A stretch of DNA of 21,871 nt from DATEOR01 sp035296905 (GCA_035296905.1 DATHAA010000042.1:1-21871), one strand, 5' to 3'; positions 14,247 through 21,871 are shown, counted from the first letter of the stretch. Notes: generated from the sequence alone by a model not told the origin. Numbers and translations are program-made.

Positions 14247-14635
14247 AGCTCGACCAGGCGCGGGCGATGGTTGACGCCGTGGTCGCCGAGGAGTCCGGCC
14301 CGGTGTCCGTCGTCGTGGCCGACGAGCACGGCGAGGTCGTCGCCGCGGCGACGATGGACGGGGCCGCGCCAGACACGCGCCTGAACGCCCAGCGCAAGGC
14401 CTATACGGCTGCTCGAAGCGACGCGCGCTCGACCGCGGAGCTGGCTGCAAAGGTCTCCGGCGATCCGGCCGAGCTCGCGAGCTTCGATCCGTTCTTCACC
14501 TTCTTCAAGGGAGGCGTGGCCGCCTTCGAAGCCGGAGTTCGGGTCGGTGCGATCGGGGTGAGCGGGCTCCCCGGGGATGAGGACGACCGGATCGCGCGCG
14601 AGGCGATTGCGCGGGCGGGCCTCGACCTCGAATGA
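14243..14635 (+). CDS. GlcG/HbpS-like (DUF336) small protein
   Basis: This encodes 130 residues from GTG 14243, which overlaps the isomerase remnant stop. The single domain is of the GlcG/HbpS/PduO-C type: PVSVVVADEHGEVVAAATMDGA (about 15-36), NAQRKAYTAARS (about 43-54), FFKGGVAAFEAGVRVGAIGVSG (about 90-111) and the acidic helix EDDRIAREAI. Members bind heme, cobalamin or similar ligands, or have unknown roles in operons for glycolate, propanediol and sugar use. No signal peptide, so cytosolic. Its stop overlaps the kinase start by ATGA. The role in this operon is not known; its conservation between isomerase and kinase suggests a sugar-pathway accessory function. Confidence 0.8.
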   Translation: MKLDQARAMVDAVVAEESGPVSVVVADEHGEVVAAATMDGAAPDTRLNAQRKAYTAARSDARSTAELAAKVSGDPAELASFDPFFTFFKGGVAAFEAGVRVGAIGVSGLPGDEDDRIAREAIARAGLDLE

Positions 14636-16065
14636 CCGACCTGGTCGGCCTCGACGTCGGCACCACCGGCGTCAAGGCGTTGCGAATCTCCTCGGCAGGA
14701 GAGGTGCTCGCGCGGACCGAGAAGGCTTACGCGTTGGCGACTCCTCAGCCGGGGTGGGCCGAGCAAGACCCTGAGGACTGGTGGCGCGCGTCCGAGGCCG
14801 CGCTCGCAGAGGTCGGGGGCGACGGCGTGGCGGGCATCGGCCTCTCGGGGCAGATGCACGGGCTCGTCGCGCTCGACGACGCCGACCGAGTCCTTCGGCC
14901 GGCAATCCTCTGGAACGACCAGCGGACCGGGGTGGAGTGCACCGAGATCGATGAGCGCTTCGGGCTCCGCGAGCTCGTCAGATTGACAGGGAACCGTGCC
15001 CTGCCGGGCTTCACTGCCCCGAAGCTCCTCTGGCTGCGCAAGCACGAGCCCGACGTCTACGCCCGCATTGCCCGCGTGCTCCTACCCAAGGACTACGTGC
15101 GCCTCCGGCTGACCGGCGAGCACGCGACAGACGTCGCCGACGCGTCCGGCACGCTGCTCTTCGACGTTGCAGGGCGGCGTTGGAGCGACGAGGTCATGGA
15201 CGCGCTCGAGATCCCGCGGGAGTGGGTTCCGGCCGCACTCGAGTCGCCGGCCGTCTCCGGCCAGACTTCGGGCGGCGTGCCGGTGGCCGCCGGCGGCGGT
15301 GACCAAGCCGCGGGTGCGCTCGGCGTGGGGGTAGACGGGCCGGGCCCGCTCTCCGTCGTCCTCGGAACCTCGGGCGTCGTCTTCGCGGCGCTCCCCGGGT
15401 TCGCCGCCGATCCGGAAGGCCGCGTGCACGCGTTCTGTCACTCCGTGCCCGGTGGTTGGCACGCGATGGGGGTGATGCTCTCTGCGGCGGGGTCGCTCGG
15501 TTGGCTGGGCGGCGTCGTCGCTCCGGGCGAGCCGGCCGAGAAGGTCGTCGCCGAGGCGGAGTCCTGGCCTCCCGGCGCCGAAGGCCTCACGTTCCTCCCG
15601 TATCTCGCGGGCGAGCGCACCCCGCACGTCGATCCAAATGCGCGCGCTGCCTTCGCCGGGCTCTCGCTCCGCCACGATCGCGGCGCGCTCGTCCGCGCAG
15701 TGCTGGAAGGCGTGGCGTTCGGGCTCCGCGACTCCCTTGAGCTCCTGCGCTCGCTCGGAGTCGAGCCCGTGTCCGCCCGCGTCTCCGGCGGCGGAGCGAG
15801 GAGCAACCTCTGGCTCGAGATCGTCGCTTCGGTCCTCCAACTGCCGCTGGAACGCACCGCGGCGGAGGAGGGCGCGGCGTTCGGCGCGGCGCTCCTGGGT
15901 GGCGTCGCCGCCGACGTCTTCGCCGACGTCCACGAGGCCGTCGCCGCGACCGTGCGGGTTCGCGACACGGTCGAGCCCGACCCCGAATGGGTTCGGCCCT
16001 ACGCTGACGGCTACGCGCGCTTTCGCTCTCTGTATCCGGCTCTACGACCTCTGGAGGACGAATGA
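14632..16065 (+). CDS. xylB: Xylulokinase-like FGGY carbohydrate kinase
   Basis: This encodes 477 residues, the usual length for the family. The N-terminal FGGY domain has the phosphate-1 loop GLDVGTTGVKA (about 6-16), SGQMHGLVALD (about 71-81, typical of xylulokinase) and WNDQRT (about 93-98). The C-terminal domain has GGGDQAAGALGVG with the catalytic Asp224, VLGTSGVVFA, LTFLPYLAGERTPH and the adenosine loop GGGARSNLWLEIVA. The enzyme phosphorylates D-xylulose (or a related ketose) to the 5-phosphate, feeding the pentose phosphate pathway in the cytosol. SGQMHG and GERTPH favour xylulose over glycerol or ribulose. The start is fixed by ATGA with the GlcG-like gene; the stop overlaps the SDR start in the same way. 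Complete, with no missing catalytic residue. Confidence 0.9.
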   Translation: MTDLVGLDVGTTGVKALRISSAGEVLARTEKAYALATPQPGWAEQDPEDWWRASEAALAEVGGDGVAGIGLSGQMHGLVALDDADRVLRPAILWNDQRTGVECTEIDERFGLRELVRLTGNRALPGFTAPKLLWLRKHEPDVYARIARVLLPKDYVRLRLTGEHATDVADASGTLLFDVAGRRWSDEVMDALEIPREWVPAALESPAVSGQTSGGVPVAAGGGDQAAGALGVGVDGPGPLSVVLGTSGVVFAALPGFAADPEGRVHAFCHSVPGGWHAMGVMLSAAGSLGWLGGVVAPGEPAEKVVAEAESWPPGAEGLTFLPYLAGERTPHVDPNARAAFAGLSLRHDRGALVRAVLEGVAFGLRDSLELLRSLGVEPVSARVSGGGARSNLWLEIVASVLQLPLERTAAEEGAAFGAALLGGVAADVFADVHEAVAATVRVRDTVEPDPEWVRPYADGYARFRSLYPALRPLEDE

Positions 16066-16769
16066 TCTCTCTCGAAGGGAAAGTTGCTCTCGTCACCGGC
16101 GCGAGCCGCGGAATCGGCGCGGCCGTCGTGCACTCGCTCGCCTCACAAGGCGTCCATCTCGGCCTCGCATCGCGGAGCGGAGACGGCCTCGGAATCGAGG
16201 GAGCCGTGGCCACCCCGTGCGATGTCCGCCGCCCGGGCGACCTCGAGTCGCTGGCCGCCGCGACGGCCGAGCGCTTCGGCGGCATCGACATCCTCGTGGC
16301 GAACGCGGGCGTCGGCGCCTACGGACCGTTCCTCGACCTTCCCCCGGACCAGCTCGAGGAGATGATCGACGTCAATGTGAAGGGGACGCTCTACGCGGTG
16401 CGCGCCACGCTCCCGTATCTGCTGAAGAGCTACGCCGCCGACGTCGTCACCCTGGCCTCCGAGGCCGGCCGGCGCGGGCTCCCCTTCGAGGCTGTCTACT
16501 GCGCGTCCAAGTTCGCCCAGGTCGGCTTCACGCGCGCGCTCGACCACGAGCTACGGGAGAACGGCGTCCGCTGCACGAATGTCTGTCCCGGCGGAGTCGC
16601 CACCGACTTCGCCATGGGCCGGGGGCGCACACCGGAGATGCCCGAGCTGGAAGGGATGATGACTCCGGAGGACGTGGCCGAAGTCGTCCTCTTCGTGCTG
16701 ACGCGGCCGCGCAACCACCGCATCCTCGAAACGGCTTTCAGGCCGGTGGCGGAGCCGTCATGGGGGTAG
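16062..16769 (+). CDS. Short-chain dehydrogenase/reductase
   Basis: This encodes 235 residues. Classical SDR features are the cofactor motif TGASRGIG (12-19), CDVRRPGD (about 53-60), NAG at 81-83, catalytic Ser133 (LASEAG) and Y146-x3-K150 (YCASK), then CPGGVATDF. It would be a cytosolic NAD(P)-dependent oxidoreductase. Asp54 and the SRSG sequence at residues 37-40 suggest NADP(H), but this is not certain. The position between xylulokinase and a Gfo/Idh dehydrogenase suggests a sugar or sugar-acid substrate. Family alone does not identify it. GGAGG lies a few nt before the ATG; the start overlaps the kinase stop (ATGA) and the 3' end overlaps the next gene by 10 nt. Confidence 0.87.
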   Translation: MISLEGKVALVTGASRGIGAAVVHSLASQGVHLGLASRSGDGLGIEGAVATPCDVRRPGDLESLAAATAERFGGIDILVANAGVGAYGPFLDLPPDQLEEMIDVNVKGTLYAVRATLPYLLKSYAADVVTLASEAGRRGLPFEAVYCASKFAQVGFTRALDHELRENGVRCTNVCPGGVATDFAMGRGRTPEMPELEGMMTPEDVAEVVLFVLTRPRNHRILETAFRPVAEPSWG

Positions 16770-17746
16770 ACGGCGCGGTCAGGTGGGGCTTCCTCTCCAC
16801 GGCGAACATCAACGACAAGCTCCTCCCGGGCGCCGAGGCGTCCCCCGAACTCGACGTGGTCGCGGTGGCGAGCCGCGACGCCGGCCGCGCTGAGGCTTAC
16901 GCGCGGGAGCGAGGGATCGAGCGGGCGTACGGCAGCTACGAGGAGCTGCTCGCGGACCCGGAGGTCGAGGCCGTCTACATCTCGCTGCCCAACTCCATGC
17001 ACGTCGACTGGTCTGTCCGCGCGCTCGAGGCGGGCAAGCACGTGCTCTGCGAGAAGCCGCTCAGCCGCCATCCGGAGGACGTTGAGCGGGCCTTCAGCGC
17101 CGCCGAGAAGGCCGGCCGGATTCTCATGGAGGCCTTCATGTACCGGCACAACCCACAGACGAAGCGCCTCGTCGAGCTCGTCGCGGACGGCGCTATCGGG
17201 CGCCTGCGGCTCGTCCGCGCCGCGTTCAGCTTCCCGCTCGACGATGCGTCCAACGTGCGCCTCGACGCCGAGCTCGAGGGCGGCGGGCTCATGGACCTCG
17301 GCTGCTACTGCGTCTCGGGCGCGAGGCTGCTCGCCGGGGAGCCGGAGTCGGTCTACGGGGAGCAGGTCGCCGCCGCCTCCGGCGTGGACGAGCTTTTCAC
17401 GGGAACGCTGCGCTTTCCGGACGACATCCTGGCCGAGATCGACTGCGGGCTCGTCCTTCCCGTGCGCGACGAGCTCGAGGCGATCGGCGAGGAGGGGTCG
17501 ATCTTCCTGGACGACCCCTGGCACTGCCGAACACCGGTGCTCGAAATACGGAGGGAGGACGGCACCGAGCGGATCGAGCTCGAGCCGGTGGACTCGTACC
17601 GCCTGCAGCTCGAGAACATGTCAGCGGCCCTCCGCGGCGGCGAGGAGCCGCTGCTCGGCCGTGAAGACGCACTCGGGCAGGCCCGGGTGATCGAGGCGCT
17701 GTATCGCTCGGCCGACGAGGGCCGCCCGGTCTCGCTCGCGTCCTAG
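16760..17746 (+). CDS. Gfo/Idh/MocA-family oxidoreductase (sugar dehydrogenase-like)
   Basis: This encodes 328 residues. The ATG at 16760 overlaps the SDR end; the open frame continues upstream but only as the alternative reading of the SDR and kinase genes. The N-terminal Rossmann fold reads VRWGFLSTANIND and VVAVASRD, with AYGSYEELLADPEVEAVYISLPN, then VLCEKPLS (E98-K99-P100, the family's catalytic lysine motif). The C-terminal alpha/beta domain has GGGLMDLGCYCVSGARLL, where the family places its substrate-binding residues. Close relatives include NADP-dependent D-xylose 1-dehydrogenases and glucose-fructose oxidoreductase types. In this operon it could oxidise xylose to xylonolactone, or reduce or oxidise another sugar. 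There is no signal peptide. It is the last gene of the overlapping operon. Confidence 0.87.
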   Translation: MGVDGAVRWGFLSTANINDKLLPGAEASPELDVVAVASRDAGRAEAYARERGIERAYGSYEELLADPEVEAVYISLPNSMHVDWSVRALEAGKHVLCEKPLSRHPEDVERAFSAAEKAGRILMEAFMYRHNPQTKRLVELVADGAIGRLRLVRAAFSFPLDDASNVRLDAELEGGGLMDLGCYCVSGARLLAGEPESVYGEQVAAASGVDELFTGTLRFPDDILAEIDCGLVLPVRDELEAIGEEGSIFLDDPWHCRTPVLEIRREDGTERIELEPVDSYRLQLENMSAALRGGEEPLLGREDALGQARVIEALYRSADEGRPVSLAS

Positions 17747-17749
17747 ACT
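17744..17749 (+). promoter_or_regulatory. -10 element of a possible leaderless promoter
   Basis: TAGACT at 17744-17749 includes the stop codon of the dehydrogenase. Six bases separate it from the ATG of the PPOX gene at 17756. Actinobacterial leaderless messages have this spacing (TANNNT, then 6-7 nt, then the start), and there is no ribosome-binding site. No convincing -35 is visible. Confidence 0.4.
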
Positions 17750-17755
17750 GCGCTT

Positions 17756-18148
17756 ATGCCGCTGGCGCCGTTGCCCGATGAGGTCGTCGAGTTCCTGAAG
17801 GCGCCGCATGCTGCGGTCATTTCGACCGTCCGCTCCGACGGGGCGCCGTATTCGGCCGCGACCTGGTACGACTGGGACGACGGTCGGATCCTCGTCAACA
17901 TGGACTTCGAGCGGCTGCGTCTGAGCCATATGCGCCGCGACCCACGCGTTGCCGTCACGGTGCTCGACCTCGGGGACTGGTATCGCGCGGTCACGGTGCT
18001 CGGGACCGTCGTCGAGATTCGCGACGACGACGGCCTGGTCGACATCGACCGGCTCTCGGTGCGTTACCGGGGAGCACCTTACTCGAATCGGGAGCGCAAG
18101 CGCGTCACGGCCTTGATCGAGCCCGAGCGTTGGCACGAGCACTCATGA
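17756..18148 (+). CDS. PPOX-class flavin/F420-dependent oxidoreductase
   Basis: This encodes 130 residues forming one split beta-barrel of the pyridoxamine-phosphate-oxidase-like fold. Recognisable are LPDEVVEFLKAPHAAVISTVRSDGAPYSAATWY (about 5-38), RILVNMDFERLRLSHMRRDPRVAVTVLD (about 43-70) and WYRAVTVLGTVVEI. The pattern, and the short length without the C-terminal PNPOx motif, match actinobacterial PPOX enzymes that use F420 or FMN to reduce small molecules. It acts in the cytosol, probably as a dimer. The gene is 9 bp from the operon and may have its own leaderless promoter. The substrate cannot be told from sequence. Confidence 0.85.
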   Translation: MPLAPLPDEVVEFLKAPHAAVISTVRSDGAPYSAATWYDWDDGRILVNMDFERLRLSHMRRDPRVAVTVLDLGDWYRAVTVLGTVVEIRDDDGLVDIDRLSVRYRGAPYSNRERKRVTALIEPERWHEHS

Positions 18149-18185
18149 TCCGGCGACGACACGCAATGCCGACGGCTCATTCCTG

Positions 18186-18199
18186 TGACGCAGTCGTCA
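18186..18199. repeat. Short inverted repeat before the sigma-factor gene
   Basis: TGACG-CAGT-CGTCA has perfect 5-bp arms and ends 11 bp before the sigma-factor ATG. It is a candidate operator, but so short a repeat can occur by chance in GC-rich DNA. Confidence 0.25.
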
Positions 18200-18210
18200 G
18201 TCGGTGACGT

Positions 18211-18750
18211 ATGGACATCGTGAACGCACTCGCCGAGACCTGGCCGCGCCGTGCGCCGCTTCGCCGCGCGTTTGCGGAGGTCGCGCAGGAGCACCTGGAC
18301 GACGTCTACCGCTATTTGGTCTTCCTGACCGCCGATCCCGTCCTCGCGGAGGACCTCACCGGGGAGACGTTCGAGAAGGCCTTTCGCAGCTGGAAGCGCT
18401 TCGACCCGCGTCGAGGCTCGGAGCGGACGTGGCTCTGCCAGCTGGCTCGCTCCAAGGCGCTCGACCATTTCCGCTCGGAGACGAGGCGGCGAAGGCGTGA
18501 GGACCGCTCTGCATCGGAGGCTCCTCACATTGCCGAGCCGCTGGCCGAGGGGATCTCGGCCGAGCTCGAAGCCGCTCTGCGCTCGCTGAGCGCCGGGGAG
18601 CGCGAGGTCGTCGTCCTGCGCATCGTGCTCGAGCTCGACGCAGTCGCGGCTGCGCGGGTGCTCGGAATCGGCCGAAGCGCGTGCTCGATGCGGCTCGCGA
18701 GAGCCCTGCAGAAGCTCGAAGAGAGGATGGAAGCCCATGTCGTCGCCTGA
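18211..18750 (+). CDS. ECF-type RNA polymerase sigma factor
   Basis: This encodes 179 residues. Sigma region 2 spans about 25-92: DDVYRYLVFLTADPVLAEDLTGETFEKAFRSW contains the core-binding and -10-melting helices, then RTWLCQLARSKALDHFR. Sigma region 4 spans about 117-172: LEAALRSLSAGEREVVVLRI, then the -35-binding helix-turn-helix VAAARVLGIGRSACSMRLARALQKL. Regions 1 and 3 are absent, as in ECF sigmas. It directs RNA polymerase to stress- or envelope-specific promoters. It overlaps the next gene, whose N-terminus looks like an anti-sigma region, by 14 nt. This is the usual sigma/anti-sigma arrangement. The ATG at 18211 has only a weak ribosome-binding site. Confidence 0.88.
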   Translation: MDIVNALAETWPRRAPLRRAFAEVAQEHLDDVYRYLVFLTADPVLAEDLTGETFEKAFRSWKRFDPRRGSERTWLCQLARSKALDHFRSETRRRRREDRSASEAPHIAEPLAEGISAELEAALRSLSAGEREVVVLRIVLELDAVAAARVLGIGRSACSMRLARALQKLEERMEAHVVA

Positions 18751-19900
18751 AGTCGCAGTTCGTCTGGAAGAGCTTCTCGCCGGTGCTTTCCCGGAGACCC
18801 AGGATGAGGCGCGCCTGCAGGGCCTTGCGCGGGAGCTCCGGAGCGCATCCGTCGCGGCGCCGTCGTCGCTACGGGAGCGGGTGGCTGGGATCGGCGCGTC
18901 GGCGCAGCCGCGCCTCCGGCGTCCCAGCCGGCGCCTCGTCGCGGTGCTCGCGGTGACCCTTCTCGTTCTTGCCGCCGGCACGTTCGCGGCCCTGCGCTTC
19001 AGCACTGAGAACCGAACTGCCTCGAACCCCGCTCCCGCGGCTGCTTCGCGCCATACGGAACGCGGCGTGCCGCAGGTCATTCAGAGGAATTTGCAGGAAA
19101 AGTATCCGCCGCTGACCTCCGGGTCGGGCATCCACGAGCAGTCTGCACAGCCGCTCGGCCGCGCGGCATCCCGCGCACCGGCTCAGTCAGATCGTGTCCA
19201 GGACATCGACATGTGGATCGACCTGCGCGTCTCCGACGCGGACAAGGTCTCCTCCGCCTCGCAGGACGCAGTCCGCATCACGCGCGAGCTCGGCGGAGTC
19301 GTTACGTCCTCGACCGTGGACACTCGCGGGACCCAGGGGCGGGCGCAGCTGACGCTGCGGATCCCGGTGCGGAATCTCGACGACGCGGTCTTCCGGCTCA
19401 CGCAGCTCGGCACGGTGACCGCGCAGCGCACGAACACCGAGGATCTCCAGACGCCGCTCGACCGCGTGAGTCGCAGGATCGCGGAGTTCCGCAGCAAGAT
19501 CCGGATCGAGCTGGCGCGTCTTGCCAGCGGCCAGCTGACAGCCGCCGAGGAGCTCGCGGCCCGCATCCACCTCGAGAACCTGCGGAGGAATCTCGACTAC
19601 GCCAAGCGGAGCAGGGCCTCCATCGTGAGCAAGACGTCCATGGCCGACCTCACGTTCCGCCTCGCGACCGGAGCGCCGGGTGCCGTGGACAGGAGCGAAA
19701 GTGGCATCGCGGGCGCCGTGGACAAGGCCGCCGACTTCCTGCGCGGAGCGGGTGCGGTCGCGGTCTTCGTCGCGCTCGTTCTCAGCCCGCTCATCGTCCT
19801 GGCGATCCTCGCGTGGCTCGCGCTCCGCGCCCGGAGCCGCCGGATCGAGGCGCGGCTCCTCGACGAGCCCCAGCCGGGCACGCCCACGCGTTCCTCGTAG
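18737..19900 (+). CDS. DUF4349 membrane protein, probable anti-sigma factor
   Basis: This encodes 387 residues. Residues 1-66 are cytosolic, helical and charged (VRLEELLAGAFPE, LARELRSAS), similar in layout to the sigma-binding part of actinobacterial anti-sigma factors but without a visible zinc-binding HxxxCxxC. Membrane helix one is at about 67-88. The external part has a disordered linker (about 90-150), then the DUF4349 domain (about 152-315). That domain has DMWIDLRVSDADK, ELGGVVTSSTVDTRG, LTLRIPVRNLDDAV and a coiled coil at about 240-300. Helix two is at about 338-364, followed by a basic cytosolic tail. Overlap with the sigma gene supports joint function: the sensor domain outside may control sigma release inside. 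Direct evidence for anti-sigma activity is not in the sequence. Confidence 0.8.
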   Translation: MSSPEVAVRLEELLAGAFPETQDEARLQGLARELRSASVAAPSSLRERVAGIGASAQPRLRRPSRRLVAVLAVTLLVLAAGTFAALRFSTENRTASNPAPAAASRHTERGVPQVIQRNLQEKYPPLTSGSGIHEQSAQPLGRAASRAPAQSDRVQDIDMWIDLRVSDADKVSSASQDAVRITRELGGVVTSSTVDTRGTQGRAQLTLRIPVRNLDDAVFRLTQLGTVTAQRTNTEDLQTPLDRVSRRIAEFRSKIRIELARLASGQLTAAEELAARIHLENLRRNLDYAKRSRASIVSKTSMADLTFRLATGAPGAVDRSESGIAGAVDKAADFLRGAGAVAVFVALVLSPLIVLAILAWLALRARSRRIEARLLDEPQPGTPTRSS

Positions 19901-20068
19901 CCCCGCCGCCGCAAGTCACGGCGCCTGACCGCGGGAATATCTGCCGGTCTCAAACGTTCGACGCTGAGTACGGAAAACCGAACCTCTAGTAGCGAGCCTC
20001 CCGTAGTGCGATGCTGGGGAGGGGCTGCGACCCTGACAACTGCCGCAAACCGAGGAAGGGACCTTCCG

Positions 20069-21871
20069 ATGACGAGTAACGCCGCCAGCTCTGCTTCTGC
20101 CAACCTGCGCGCACACGAACGCCTCTCGACAGGCACCTGGGCGCGCTGGGCGCGCTTCTGCGCCACGCACCCGTGGCGCGTGATCATCGGCTGGGTCGCG
20201 ATCCTCATCATGCTCGTTGGCCTCGTCATCACGGTGGGCGGCAGCCTGCGCGACGAGTTCGAGATCCCCGGCTCCGACACGCAGCGCGCGACCGACCTGA
20301 TCGAGTCGAAGTTCGCGTCCGAGCAGGGCGGAGTCCTCAACATCGTCTTCGCCGCGCCCGAGGGCCAGCGGCTCGATACGCTCGAGCGCAAAGCCGCCAT
20401 CGAGAAGGCGATCGCGCTCATCCAGACCCCGCCGTACACGCCCGCGGCCGACAAGGCCGGCATCGAGAGCGCCGGCGACCCTTTCAGCCCCGACACCTTC
20501 TCCGACAACGGCCGGATCGCCTACTCGGAGGCGCAGTTCGACCAGACGATCGAAGACAAGGATCGCGACGCCGTCGTGGCCGTCGAGGAGACTGTCCAGG
20601 ACACCGTCGCCCCGGTCGGCGTCACCGTCGAGTACAACGGCGAGGCCGAGTTCCCACCCCTTGAGCAGGGAACCTCGGAACTGCTCGGCGTACTCGCGGC
20701 GATCATCGTCCTCATCTTCATCTTCCGCACGTTCGTGGCGATGATCATCCCGATCGCCCTCGCGCTCACTGCCCTCTTCACCGCGTTCCTGCTCCTCTTC
20801 ATCCTCGCGCGTCTCACCGACATCAACACGATCACGCCGATCCTCGTCTCGATGATCGGGCTGGGCGTCGGGATCGACTACTCGCTCTTCATCGTCACGC
20901 GCTTCAGACAGCTTCTGCACGACGGCCTTACGCCGCATGACGCGGCGGCCGAGGCGGGATCGTCTGCCGGCCGTGCGGTGCTCTTCGCCGGTCTGACCGT
21001 CGCGATCTCGGTGAGCGGGCTCGCGTTCTTCGGCCTCGACTTCATCACAAAGCTCGGGATCGGGAGCGCTCTCGGCGTTCTGACGACGGTGTTGATCGCC
21101 AACTCCCTGCTTCTGGCCGTCCTTTCCAAGCTCGGACACAAGATCGACCGGCTGAAGGTCCCGTTCGTCAAGCCGATCGACGACTCCGAGGAGTGCCGTG
21201 AGAAGACGTTCGTGGCCCGCTGGGGCCGGTTCGTCACCGCCAACGCGCGGTACGTCCTCCCGATCGGGATCGTGGCCATCCTCGCGCTCGCGTCCACGTC
21301 GCTTCTCGTCCGGCTGGGGGCTGCCGACCAGGGCACGCAGCCGACCCAGCAGACGAGCCGCCGCGCGTACGACCTTCTCGCCGAGGGCTTCGGGCCCGGC
21401 TTCAACGGCCCGATCCCGATCGTCGTCGACGTGCGCGGCGACGCGCAGGCGCCGGAGCGCGTGTACCAGGACGTTCGAAGGCTTCAGGGTGTCGCATCCG
21501 TCCGAAAGCCGCAGTTCAACGACGAGAAGAGCGTCGCCATCGTCTTCGTCACGCCCACCTCGGCGCCGCAGGACGAGGCGACCGACCAGCTCGTCGACCG
21601 CCTGCGCCAAGACGCTGTCCCCAAGGCGACCGCCGGCGGCGACGCCGTGGCGTATGTCTCCGGCCAGACGGCGGCGTTCAAGGACATCGCCGACCGGATA
21701 ATGGAGCGGCTCCCGATCTTCCTGCTCTACATCATCGGGGTCACGTTCATCCTGCTCTCGATGGCGTTCCGGTCGATCGTCATCTCGGCGACGGCGGCCG
21801 TGACGACTCTCATGTCGGCCTTCGTCGGGTTCGGCGTGCTCGGGCTCGTGGTGCAGGAGGGCCACCTGCTC
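20069..21871 (+). CDS. MMPL/RND-family transporter, partial (runs off right edge)
   Basis: The first 601 codons of an MMPL protein are present; family members are about 700-750 residues. The ATG at 20069 has GAGGAAGG about 10 nt upstream. Residues 1-30 are cytosolic. The first helix is about 39-57 (VIIGWVAILIMLVGLVITV). A large external domain follows (EFEIPGSDTQRATDLIESKF, GRIAYSEAQFDQ). A bundle of helices spans about 210-350, with the signature GLGVGIDYSLFIVTRFRQ (about 267-284), whose Asp-Tyr pair lies in the proton pathway. After a cytosolic stretch (SEECREKTFVARWGRF) comes the second helix-external domain repeat. Such proteins export lipids, siderophores or drugs using the proton gradient. 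The 168-bp gap upstream holds no gene and no clear terminator. Substrate unknown. Confidence 0.9.
   Translation, partial: MTSNAASSASANLRAHERLSTGTWARWARFCATHPWRVIIGWVAILIMLVGLVITVGGSLRDEFEIPGSDTQRATDLIESKFASEQGGVLNIVFAAPEGQRLDTLERKAAIEKAIALIQTPPYTPAADKAGIESAGDPFSPDTFSDNGRIAYSEAQFDQTIEDKDRDAVVAVEETVQDTVAPVGVTVEYNGEAEFPPLEQGTSELLGVLAAIIVLIFIFRTFVAMIIPIALALTALFTAFLLLFILARLTDINTITPILVSMIGLGVGIDYSLFIVTRFRQLLHDGLTPHDAAAEAGSSAGRAVLFAGLTVAISVSGLAFFGLDFITKLGIGSALGVLTTVLIANSLLLAVLSKLGHKIDRLKVPFVKPIDDSEECREKTFVARWGRFVTANARYVLPIGIVAILALASTSLLVRLGAADQGTQPTQQTSRRAYDLLAEGFGPGFNGPIPIVVDVRGDAQAPERVYQDVRRLQGVASVRKPQFNDEKSVAIVFVTPTSAPQDEATDQLVDRLRQDAVPKATAGGDAVAYVSGQTAAFKDIADRIMERLPIFLLYIIGVTFILLSMAFRSIVISATAAVTTLMSAFVGFGVLGLVVQEGHLL

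Noticed and set aside
19901..20068. Hairpin CCTCCC/GGGAGG before the MMPL gene as a terminator
   Set aside because: The stem is only 6 bp with a long loop and no T-tract follows.
19916..21865. A 649-codon open frame on the minus strand
   Set aside because: It lies wholly antisense to the MMPL gene, is extremely rich in Arg, Asp and Glu, and has no family character. Such antisense frames are common in high-GC DNA.

Overview
The window is high-GC DNA with dense, mostly overlapping genes, GTG starts, ECF sigma, ANTAR and F420/PPOX-type genes. It reads as an actinobacterium, by style closest to the Thermoleophilia (Gaiellales/Solirubrobacterales). The lineage is an inference from protein style and cannot be confirmed here. 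The first ~3.4 kb look lower in GC and less gene-dense than the rest.

Left region (1-3370), mobile-element remains. The C-terminal part of a tyrosine recombinase (minus strand) runs off the left edge. A frameshifted HUH-type replication initiator of the actinobacterial RepSA kind lies at 2422-3110 (minus), and its start overlaps the stop of a small ANTAR-domain gene. The minus-strand order rep then int is that of actinobacterial integrative elements (AICEs). Between them sit a secreted four-cysteine protein (minus) and a membrane-bound LuxR-type regulator (plus). Their divergent intergenic region is rich in palindromes.

Middle-left region (3494-6786), housekeeping and stress genes. These are a DUF899 thioredoxin-like protein, a 52-residue membrane protein preceded by a 10-codon mini-ORF, and a two-HKD phospholipase D/cardiolipin-synthase-like enzyme. 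A two-gene minus-strand unit follows: a lipoprotein with PEVT-type repeats and a phosphoribosyltransferase broken by a one-base deletion.

Central region (6836-17746), a long plus-strand pentose/sugar operon. A recognisable promoter precedes an ABC sugar importer (XylF/XylG/XylH-like). Downstream come the C-terminal third of a TIM-barrel sugar isomerase, a GlcG/HbpS-like protein, a xylulokinase-like FGGY kinase, an SDR and a Gfo/Idh/MocA dehydrogenase. Between the permease and the isomerase remnant sit two tightly coupled genes that do not belong to sugar catabolism: a lipoprotein with seven FG-GAP/VCBS-type calcium loops and an ASPIC/UnbV domain (CRTAC1-like), and a vanadium-haloperoxidase/PAP2 lipoprotein with all signature residues. 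The simplest reading is that this cassette replaced the 5' two-thirds of the isomerase gene.

Right region (17756-21871). A PPOX-class flavin/F420 enzyme, possibly leaderless, is followed by an ECF sigma factor overlapping a two-TM DUF4349 protein with an anti-sigma-like cytosolic N-terminus. An MMPL/RND-family exporter runs off the right edge.

The strongest lead is the CRTAC1-haloperoxidase pair embedded in the sugar operon beside a truncated isomerase. Several genes (Rep, phosphoribosyltransferase, isomerase, integrase) are broken, so real decay has to be separated from assembly or sequencing error.
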